64,000 nucleotides of DNA from Thiodiazotropha sp040507035 (lineage in GTDB: Bacteria; Pseudomonadota; Gammaproteobacteria; Chromatiales; Chromatiaceae), in the NCBI GenBank assembly GCA_040507035.1, contig JBEVVR010000026.1:1-64000 (forward strand), written 5' to 3'. The notes below the pieces were generated by a model. The model did not search any database, had not been told where the DNA came from, and was given only the letters and a program-made list of their open reading frames with translations. Within the stretch, counting starts at the first letter, position 1; every line of letters begins with the position of its first letter. Shown piece by piece: positions 27,180-35,182 of this stretch. The translations under genes and the position numbers were made by a program.

Positions 27180-28283
27180 ATGTTTAACCCATATCAAGAT
27201 GATTTCATAGATATGATGTTGGCTCTGTTTATGGGCCTTTGTCTCTTTTTGGTTTGCTTGCCCCCCGTCGGGTTCGCCGCAACGCCTCAGTCATCAGCAA
27301 CCGGCATGCCTGTTTCAGAGCAAGCCGGACAACGAAAAATCATCCGCGTCTGGACCCATATGTTACCTGACAGCGTGGAAGGGGATGTGTTCGTAAAGAC
27401 CGTGAGTGCTTTCGAACAGGCGCAGGATGACTATACAATAGAAGATGTCGTGCCGTTTGCGCCTGAAACCTATGCCGACCGAATCATCGGCAGCGCTCAG
27501 TCCGGTAGTTTACCCTGTGTCTTGGAATTCGATCTTGGACATGTCTACAACTTTGCCTGGTCAGGCTACTTAGAACCGATTGACCGCTTTGTCTCCGCTG
27601 AGCTCAAAGCCGATTTTTTGCCCTCGATCATCGCCCAGGGAACCTTCAACGGACAACTCTATAGCCTGGGGCAGTTTGACTCAGGTATGGTGGTCTACGG
27701 CAATCGCCATTATCTGCAAACGGCAGACATCCGTATACCAACCTTTGAAAAACCCTGGAACCTGGCTGAATTTTAAGAGGCGCTGGAGAAACTCACCGCC
27801 CTGCCAGAAGTAACTCATGCGATTGATATGAAAATCAACTATGGTCGAGGTGAGTTTTTTACCTATGGTTTTGCTCCCATCCTGCAATCCTTCGGTGGTG
27901 ACCTGATCGATCGCAGCACTTACCTGCAAGCCAGTGGTGTATTGGACGGCCCAAAGTCCGTTGCGGCCATGCAACGCTTTCAAAGCTGGTTTGAAAAGGG
28001 TTGGGCCGACAAATCTGCCACCACGGATGACGACTTTTATGGGACTAAAAAAGCGGCACTCGCCTGGGTAGGCCATTGGATGTACAAACCCCATGCCAAG
28101 GGTCTGGGTAGCGAACGAGCCGTTCCCAGTCCCAACACACCGGCGTATACTGTAATATCCAAGGCCTTTGCCGAAGCCGTGGACAATATAATCAACGGGG
28201 CGGATGTCAAGACAGAGCTAAGCCGGGCGGCAAGGACAATTGATCAGGATATCAAGGCTCATCAGGGTTATCCGATTCAGTAA
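27180..28283 (+). pseudogene. Broken third copy of the sugar-binding-protein gene
   Basis: The frame starts with an intact ribosome-binding site and signal peptide but stops at TAA 27774-27776, where the paralogues have GAA or GAG (CTGGCTGAATTT then TAA). Homology resumes at once in the same frame and continues to 28283. A second lesion removes about 86 codons in frame: HAKGLG is joined directly to SERAVPSP, which in copy 2 lie far apart. One extra codon occurs in YTIEDVVP. The product would be truncated at 198 residues and cannot form both lobes. Confidence 0.93.
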
Positions 28284-28310
28284 AGCTGAGCAAGTCACCA
28301 ACAGGCTGTG

Positions 28311-31136
28311 ATGAGAGTATTGGGAATCAAATCTAAATTACTCCTTAGCTTTATCACGGTTCTAGTCATAATTACCGGACTAAATGTAGGGTTAGCAACC
28401 TATCTGACCAATCAACAGGGTGAGCGAGAGGCCTTTGCCAGCCTGATCCGGCAATCCGTCTTGCTGCAAAATGAGCTTAAAGAGACGATTGATGATCTTA
28501 AAGCAATAGCAGAAAAAAATGTTGCCGGAAGCCACAACTTGAGCGACCTGGCCACCTTGTATGCCAAGACAGAGCATTTAATCACCTATCCTGATCAGGC
28601 TTCGAAGTATGAGCGTGGCCTACTATTCAACAAGATCATTTCACTGAACCGGCTCAAGGTCATCCTGCAGACAGCCGATTTCTCCACTGCCGCGGTATAT
28701 CTGGACAATAAGTTGAGTCATTACCTGACAACTACCGAGGCCGGCATGAACACAATTCGTGTCGATGACAGGCCGCTGTTCAAGACAGGCCAGGATCAAG
28801 CCGGGGAGTTGCGCTTCGACAATTGGCCAAACTGGGACGAGGGCGACCCTGCTGTGTTAATCACTGACGAAATCACTCCGGTGAACCGCCCCACCATCAA
28901 CTTTGACTTCACATCAAATGAGATGATGGTTTTACAAATCGTCATCCCGGTGCAGGCGATTACGCGAACGGTCATGAGAGAGAATATCACCTTAGGCTCT
29001 CCGGAAGGACTTCTGGTTGACGATCTGGCAATTGCCACGCCAGAAACCTTGAGTCAGAGCACACCCAAGCAAAACCAACCGGCTATCATCGGGGCCTTTG
29101 TGTTCAGGAAGGTCTTTGATCGGGAGTTCTTGCAAGAAATTGCCAAAAAGACTGGTTTGCTCCCGGCCCTCTATTCGCCAGATGGTGTTCACCAAATTCA
29201 ACTGATCGACATGAAGATAGACGCTGCTGAGCTAGCCCAATGGGCACTAGAGAGTCAGGAGATAGTTGACCGACAGATCCATCAGCACACCATTGAGGTA
29301 GATCGGGATTCATATTATCAGACCCTATCGCTGTGGCGATTTGATGAACAACCCCGGCTGATTATCGGCTTTTCTCAGTCAACCGCCAGCACTTTACAAA
29401 AAGTACGTGAAACGGTAACCGGACTGATAACCATAGCAGGACTGGTACTGCTGGTCGGCACTACTTTGGGCTATCTTCTTTTCGACCGTCTGGTGAAACC
29501 GATACGAACGCTTACCGCAGCGGTCTCGAATATTGGGCTGAACATTCAACGGGAAAAACAGGGCCAGGCAGCAAAACCTATCTCTTCAGATAAGTTGGTC
29601 GGAATTGACCTCCACACCAATGATGAAGTGGGACAACTGGCCACCGCCTTTAACACGATGAGTCGTGAACTCCGCCTATCCTTTGAAACCCTTGAGCAGC
29701 GAGTGGTGGAACGAACCGAGGAACTACAGCGCGCCAAGGATCAAGCGGAAGCCGCGAATAAGGCAAAAAGCGTCTTCCTGGCCAACATGAGTCACGAATT
29801 GCGAACTCCTCTGAACGCGGTACTCGGCTTTTCCCAGGTGATGAGGAATTCTCCGGATGTCACACCCAGCCAGACAGAGAACCTAAACATCATTACCCGT
29901 AGCGGTGAACACCTGCTAAACCTGATCAACAACGTACTCGATATCTCCAAGATCGAATCCGGACGGGTGGAGCTGGAAGAGTCCCACGTCTATCTATACA
30001 GATTACTGGAAGAGATAAAATCGCTGATGTACGTGCGCGCGCATGGGAAAGATCTGGTTCTCACCCTGGAGCAATCCCCGGATCTGCCCGGACACATAAA
30101 TGCCGACGCCAGCAAGTTACGACAGGTACTGATCAACCTGGTGGGAAACGCCATCAAATACACCCCAAGCGGCGCTGTCGCCATGCGGGCCATGGTCACG
30201 GAAAAGCAAAACTCGATACCAATGCGTTTACGCTTCGAGATCGAGGATACCGGCCCCGGTATGAAAGAGGAGGACCGGGAAAGAATATTCTCTCCCTTTG
30301 AACAATTGGATAACCGCGAAACCTTCGAAACCGGTACCGGATTAGGGCTTTCCATCGCAAAACAGTATGTGGAGCTAATGGGCGGCATGATCGGTGTCGA
30401 CAGTGAATGGGGCAAGGGTTCAATCTTTTATTTTGAAATTCCGGTGGAGGTTGTCACCGCTGTAGCCAGCACGGTTGAACCACAGCACGGCAGGGTCCTT
30501 GGGTTGGCAGAAGGAGAGCGTACTCGTCGCCTGCTCATCGTTGAGGATCAGCCGGAGAACCGTCTGTTGCTTCACAAGTTGCTTGCCCCCCTTGGCTTTG
30601 AGCTGCAAGAAGCCGTCAATGGACAGCAGGCAGTCGATCTTTCCAAGCAGTGGCATCCACACCTGATTTTCATGGACATACGTATGCCACTCATGGACGG
30701 TTTGGAGGCAACCCGCCGGATCAAGGCAATGGATATTGGTATACAAACAAAAATTGTCGCCCTTACCGCCCATGCATTGGAAGAGGAGCGGCGCGATATC
30801 CTCGCCGCGGGTTGTGATGATTTCATCCGCAAGCCATATAAAGATAACGAGATATTCGATACCCTGACAAAACACCTCAATGTCCGTTTTGACTATGAAG
30901 GAGAGGCGAGTGCCGTGGTCGACGCTAAAATACCGCTGACAGCGGCAGCAGTGGCCGAGCTACCCGACAAGTTGCGTAATGACTTGAAACAAGCGCTTTT
31001 GCGACTTGATACCGATGAGATCAACAAGGCGATAGTTGCCATACGGGCCCATGACACGGATACAGCGAACGCATTGGATGCGGTGGCCAAGGATCTGCAA
31101 TACGGTCGTATTCTACATTTGATCGAGGCCTCTTAG
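28311..31136 (+). CDS. Membrane hybrid histidine kinase with large periplasmic sensor
   Basis: A protein of about 941 residues. A transmembrane helix (about residues 8-28) and a periplasmic sensor of about 340 residues of unrecognised type are followed by a second helix (about 372-392) and HAMP. HisKA has NMSHELRTPLNAVLGF with the phosphorylated His near 497. The ATPase domain has the NLVGNAIKYTP N box and GTGLGLS. The receiver has IFMDIRMPLMDG (Asp near 788). A 70-residue helical tail follows. A GTG one codon upstream is an alternative start. It is 27 bases after the binding-protein array, so a binding protein is the obvious candidate ligand for the sensor. Confidence 0.92.
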   Translation: MRVLGIKSKLLLSFITVLVIITGLNVGLATYLTNQQGEREAFASLIRQSVLLQNELKETIDDLKAIAEKNVAGSHNLSDLATLYAKTEHLITYPDQASKYERGLLFNKIISLNRLKVILQTADFSTAAVYLDNKLSHYLTTTEAGMNTIRVDDRPLFKTGQDQAGELRFDNWPNWDEGDPAVLITDEITPVNRPTINFDFTSNEMMVLQIVIPVQAITRTVMRENITLGSPEGLLVDDLAIATPETLSQSTPKQNQPAIIGAFVFRKVFDREFLQEIAKKTGLLPALYSPDGVHQIQLIDMKIDAAELAQWALESQEIVDRQIHQHTIEVDRDSYYQTLSLWRFDEQPRLIIGFSQSTASTLQKVRETVTGLITIAGLVLLVGTTLGYLLFDRLVKPIRTLTAAVSNIGLNIQREKQGQAAKPISSDKLVGIDLHTNDEVGQLATAFNTMSRELRLSFETLEQRVVERTEELQRAKDQAEAANKAKSVFLANMSHELRTPLNAVLGFSQVMRNSPDVTPSQTENLNIITRSGEHLLNLINNVLDISKIESGRVELEESHVYLYRLLEEIKSLMYVRAHGKDLVLTLEQSPDLPGHINADASKLRQVLINLVGNAIKYTPSGAVAMRAMVTEKQNSIPMRLRFEIEDTGPGMKEEDRERIFSPFEQLDNRETFETGTGLGLSIAKQYVELMGGMIGVDSEWGKGSIFYFEIPVEVVTAVASTVEPQHGRVLGLAEGERTRRLLIVEDQPENRLLLHKLLAPLGFELQEAVNGQQAVDLSKQWHPHLIFMDIRMPLMDGLEATRRIKAMDIGIQTKIVALTAHALEEERRDILAAGCDDFIRKPYKDNEIFDTLTKHLNVRFDYEGEASAVVDAKIPLTAAAVAELPDKLRNDLKQALLRLDTDEINKAIVAIRAHDTDTANALDAVAKDLQYGRILHLIEAS

Positions 31137-31208
31137 GGTAATTTAAGAACTGTGAGAAGACATGAGCAATGAACACTTTATAACGGTAGCAGTTATTTCG
31201 GCAAGACA

Positions 31209-33563
31209 ATGACTGAACAACCAACCACCTCACAGCCAAACACAATACTTATTGTGGATGACAACACGGCTAACCTTCACTTACTGACGAGCATTCTGAA
31301 AAGTCAAGGCTATGTGGTGTATCCCGCCTCGGACGGTAATCTCGCTTTACGGTTTCTACGCTCTACCTTGCCTGATCTTATCCTGCTGGACATCAAGATG
31401 CCCGACATGGATGGTTTCGAGGTTTGTCATCTACTACAAAATAATGAAAAAACACGTAATATCCCCATTATTTTCATAAGTGTTCTTGAAGCGGAACAGG
31501 ATAAAGTCAAGGCGTTTCAGGCAGGGGGTGTGGATTACATTGCCAAGCCGTTCCACCCCGAAGAGGTGTTAGCACGAGTGCAAAACCAGCTACGCCTACG
31601 AGAGTTGACAGAAAAGCTGGAAAATAAAGTCAGTAAGCGCACCGAAGAACTGATGCTGGCGAATCAATACATGCACCAGGAAATAACCGAGCGCAGGCGG
31701 GTAGAGGAAGCATTACGAAACAGCGAAGCTCTATTGAATGCCACTCAACGCCTGAGCAAGGTGGGCGGTTGGGAGTACAACGTAAAGACAGATAAATTTT
31801 TCTGGACTGAAGAACTCTACTCTATCCATGAATTAGATGTTCATACTCCCATAGACAATATACAGCAAAGCCTGGATTGTTATGACCCGAAAGATCGGCA
31901 GATAATACAGGCAGCCTTTCAAAAGGCACATGAAAAAGGCGAACCCTACGATCTTGAGTTTCCCTTCACCACTAAAAAAGGGAATCGTCTATGGATCCGC
32001 ACTGCCGCACTACCCGTTTATAAAGATAACCGGCTCGTCAGCGTTGTTGGAAGCATGATGGACATCACTGATCGAAAGCTGGCCGAGGAAGAGTTAAACC
32101 GCTACCGGGACAACCTTAAGGAAGAGGTCCAGCAACGCACCACAGAACTTGTCACGGCAAAACAAAACGCTGATAAGGCCAATCGAGCCAAAAGTGACTT
32201 TCTCGCCAACATGAGTCATGAATTACGTACTCCGCTTAATGCCATACTCGGCTTTTCCAGCCTGATGAAAAACGATCTGTCATTGACAGATGACCAAAAG
32301 CAAAATCTCGATATCATCAATCGCAGCGGCGAACACCTGCTACGTCTGATCAACGATATACTGGACATGGCAAAGATAGAAGCCGGCCAGGTACAACTGG
32401 AAAATCAGCCGTTCGACCTGGGTGCCGTAGTACGTGATGTCACCGACATGATGCGTATGCGTGCCGAAGAAAAGGGTCTGCAGCTTCAGGTCGACCAGTC
32501 ATCGCACTTCCCACGCTACATTGTTGGTGACGAGGCCCGTCTGCGTCAGATACTCATCAATCTTGTGGGTAATGCCATCAAATACACTCAACAGGGAGAA
32601 GTTACCTTACGCCTCGGCACCAAAAACAACGAATCTGCACATCTGATGATCGAAGTTACTGATACCGGTACTGGTATCTCGCCAGACGATCAAAAGCATA
32701 TTTTCGACCCGTTCATCCAACTGGAAGAGCGGAGTGGGGGTACGGGTACCGGTCTCGGGTTAACAATCACGCGCCAATTCGTTCACATGATGGGTGGTAT
32801 CATCAATCTGAAAAGCACTCCAGGAAAAGGCTCGGTATTCAAGATTGAGCTACCGCTTGTCGAAGCAAAGGATAGCGATATCGACAATATAGAATCAATG
32901 GAAAAGAGCAATGTTAAGGGGTTGGCCCCTGAACAGCCTGATTATCGCATTCTAATCGTTGAAGACCAACACGAAAATCAGTTATTGCTTGCCAAGCTGA
33001 TGGAATCTGTGGGCTTTCACGTCAAAGTAGCCGAAAACGGCGCTAGGGGCGTTGAACTGTTCCAGAGCTGGCACCCCCATTTCATCTGGATGGATCGTCG
33101 CATGCCGGTGATGGATGGCATGGAAGCGATGCTGCGCATCCGTGAGCTGCCTGAAGGAAAGCAAGTGAAAATCGTTGCGGTAACAGCCTCCGCGTTTATC
33201 GACCAACGCGAGGAAATGCTAGCAGCCGGCATGGACGATTATGTGCGTAAGCCCTTCAGAGTTGCCGAAATCTACGATTGTCTGTCAAAACACCTTGGAG
33301 TGAAATATCTTTATGAGGACAATCTAGAATCACAACAGCAGGATATGACATTAACCCCAGAGATGCTGAACGTGTTACCCGAGGATTTACTCAGTGACCT
33401 CAAGGAGGCGTTGCAAAGCCTCGAACCTGCACGAATTGAGGCAGTCATTCAGCGTATAGCAAAACAGGATCAAACATTAGAGAAGATTTTGAGTTATCTC
33501 GCCAACAACTTCAACTATCCGGCAATCCTTAAGGTTTTGCAAAAGAGCCACTTGGCTAAATAA
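31209..33563 (+). CDS. Soluble hybrid histidine kinase: receiver - PAS - HisKA - ATPase - receiver
   Basis: A 784-residue protein without membrane helices. The first receiver has LILLDIKMPDMDG (Asp near 62), then a coiled coil and a PAS domain (about 165-295). HisKA has NMSHELRTPLNAILGF (His near 338). The ATPase has NLVGNAIKYT and GTGLGLT. The second receiver has WMDRRMPVMDG (Asp near 628). A helical tail resembles that of the preceding kinase. It follows that kinase by 72 bases, and the two could form a relay: phosphate from the membrane kinase to the N-terminal receiver here. The final output is not in the cluster unless it is the GGDEF/EAL protein. Confidence 0.92.
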   Translation: MTEQPTTSQPNTILIVDDNTANLHLLTSILKSQGYVVYPASDGNLALRFLRSTLPDLILLDIKMPDMDGFEVCHLLQNNEKTRNIPIIFISVLEAEQDKVKAFQAGGVDYIAKPFHPEEVLARVQNQLRLRELTEKLENKVSKRTEELMLANQYMHQEITERRRVEEALRNSEALLNATQRLSKVGGWEYNVKTDKFFWTEELYSIHELDVHTPIDNIQQSLDCYDPKDRQIIQAAFQKAHEKGEPYDLEFPFTTKKGNRLWIRTAALPVYKDNRLVSVVGSMMDITDRKLAEEELNRYRDNLKEEVQQRTTELVTAKQNADKANRAKSDFLANMSHELRTPLNAILGFSSLMKNDLSLTDDQKQNLDIINRSGEHLLRLINDILDMAKIEAGQVQLENQPFDLGAVVRDVTDMMRMRAEEKGLQLQVDQSSHFPRYIVGDEARLRQILINLVGNAIKYTQQGEVTLRLGTKNNESAHLMIEVTDTGTGISPDDQKHIFDPFIQLEERSGGTGTGLGLTITRQFVHMMGGIINLKSTPGKGSVFKIELPLVEAKDSDIDNIESMEKSNVKGLAPEQPDYRILIVEDQHENQLLLAKLMESVGFHVKVAENGARGVELFQSWHPHFIWMDRRMPVMDGMEAMLRIRELPEGKQVKIVAVTASAFIDQREEMLAAGMDDYVRKPFRVAEIYDCLSKHLGVKYLYEDNLESQQQDMTLTPEMLNVLPEDLLSDLKEALQSLEPARIEAVIQRIAKQDQTLEKILSYLANNFNYPAILKVLQKSHLAK

Positions 33564-34225
33564 CTTTTTAATTCACCTTGCGAAACCAAGATAGTCAGTC
33601 AATTTAACAAGTCAGAATGCTTTCTCCTCAGCGAACATTTCCGGCTTGTCTCTGACCCTGTTCGTGCAATCCGCCAAGTAAGAATAGCGCTCTTCAATAG
33701 TTCACAGGTAGCAGCCTTGGTCTTTTATTCACAAAGTGTTTGTGAATAGCGTCGAATATTCCGTAACTGTTGTACTGTCTTGGATGGAATCCTGTATTTG
33801 TTCTTTACTCCTCATCCATTGAGCACAACAGGCTGGCCATGAAGAAATCTTCAACAAACCCTCCTTTTTTCGTCTGTATCTCACCATCCAAGAGACAGAC
33901 TCAAATGGCGGCAAACTTGCTATTTCGTTCTTCCATGTGACACAATGCGTCACGCACAACTTCGATCGCTGAACCATAAAGTCCGCTAGCAATTCTGTTC
34001 TAAATTAAAAACTTTCATTGGTTTCACAGCTCAAACTGGTCGCTGCCATAAATACCCCAACTGTTCATATTCAATAAATATGAATATAATACTTAAACAT
34101 GGTTCTCCCAATAATTAAATTGTACACATACATTGTAACAACATGAGAGGCTGTACCTTTACTTACATGAGGTAACAGAAGAAAGGATTTACAGCAGGCA
34201 CCAGGATCTTGATAGTAATATTGCC
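33564..34225. other. AT-rich intergenic region
   Basis: About 660 bases follow the second hybrid kinase with no supported gene. Base composition turns visibly AT-rich here and stays so to about 41.3 kb. One clear element is the palindrome at 33726-33748, listed separately. An 87-codon minus-strand frame overlaps it but has no ribosome-binding site or family resemblance. Confidence 0.55.
33726..33748. promoter_or_regulatory. Perfect 10-bp inverted repeat
   Basis: TATTCACAAA and TTTGTGAATA flank a three-base centre GTG. Neither side is followed by a T-run that would make an intrinsic terminator. The symmetry and spacing suit a dimeric regulator's operator, or a weak hairpin ending the kinase transcript. 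No matching second copy was noticed in the window. Confidence 0.35.
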
Positions 34226-35149
34226 ATGGACAGACAGACCGGCACCAGACCTAGAATAGAGATAGCACGGCAGCCAAGCCTACAGCATATCATCAAGCGT
34301 TTCCCAAAAATGGTGATGCCCGCTGTCAATATCTACCTACACAAAACAGATACAAACCTTGAGTGGGTAATCGTCGTCGCTCAAGCGGCAGACGCACAGC
34401 AAGGACTGATTGTCGCTTGTATCATGCAGCAGCAGGTAATGAGAATTGTCTCTTGGTATGTTGTGCCTGAATGCACTGATCATGGTCTTGGTCAGATGTT
34501 GCTCGCAGCACTGGAGAGCTGGTGCAGGAAACAAGAGATCAAAAGCCTGACCCTTGACTTGAGGGACCAAACCACTTTCTATGAGAGAGCATCTCACATC
34601 TTACAGAAACAGGGATGGAGCAAGCAACGACCTCTGGTCCACCGTTTCAAAGTTGCTGCGAGCACATTGTCTAATTTAAACTGGAATAGCTTTCAACGAA
34701 GACCACGCGAAATAGAAATACTCCCATGGAATTCACTTTCACACCGTCAATTCGAAGACCTAATGAGAAGGTACCAGGGTAACAATCAATTTCCTGCAGA
34801 CATTATGCCCTTTGTTAATGAGCAGAGAATTGAAAATGCCGTCAGCCTGGGTCTATGCCGGGGCAATAGGGTCGTTGGCTGGATTATCGCCCACCAAGTG
34901 CGACCAAGCCTGATTGAATATTCAACTCTATATATCGACCCTGGGCAGCGCCAAACCGGGGCAACTATCTTGCTCTTGGGCGAAAGCTTTCAACGACTCG
35001 CTGACACCGACGTAGATTATGTTATTTTCCAGATAAAAGTCGACAATGATCTTATGCTTAGATTTGCACGAAAACGCTTTCAGCCAATCCTGAACCAAGC
35101 AACGCTGTTTCGATGCGAAAAACCTCTTAACACTGACCACATGGATTGA
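34226..35149 (+). CDS. GNAT-family acetyltransferase, apparently double-domain
   Basis: A 307-residue protein that reads as two GNAT-like halves. The first half contains a segment like motif A, VPECTDHGLGQMLLAALESW, followed by FYERASHILQKQGW. The second has RVVGWIIAHQ and LYIDPGQRQTGATILLLGES. GNAT proteins transfer acetyl groups from acetyl-CoA to amines, and tandem GNAT architectures are known. Neither the substrate nor which half is active can be told. The gene is AT-rich compared with flanking housekeeping genes. The FG-GAP protein follows after 33 bases. Confidence 0.72.
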   Translation: MDRQTGTRPRIEIARQPSLQHIIKRFPKMVMPAVNIYLHKTDTNLEWVIVVAQAADAQQGLIVACIMQQQVMRIVSWYVVPECTDHGLGQMLLAALESWCRKQEIKSLTLDLRDQTTFYERASHILQKQGWSKQRPLVHRFKVAASTLSNLNWNSFQRRPREIEILPWNSLSHRQFEDLMRRYQGNNQFPADIMPFVNEQRIENAVSLGLCRGNRVVGWIIAHQVRPSLIEYSTLYIDPGQRQTGATILLLGESFQRLADTDVDYVIFQIKVDNDLMLRFARKRFQPILNQATLFRCEKPLNTDHMD

Positions 35150-35182
35150 ATTCTATATAAAACCATTAATTGGATTTAACAA

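Larger units (their letters stand above)
24329..28283 (+). repeat. Tandem triplication of a sugar-binding-protein gene
   Basis: Three head-to-tail copies begin at 24329, 25765 and 27180. Each is preceded by a similar short gap and ribosome-binding site, and each ends with the same IDQDIKAHQGYPI tail. Protein and DNA similarity is high throughout, with divergence concentrated around the presumed ligand-binding segments. The third copy is broken. Confidence 0.9.

Noticed and set aside
24329..28283. A single frameshifted ABC transport operon
   Set aside because: All three frames are binding proteins; no permease or ATPase sequence is present in any frame.
33729..33992. 87-codon minus-strand frame
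   Set aside because: No ribosome-binding site, no family resemblance, and it covers a palindrome in an AT-rich intergenic region.
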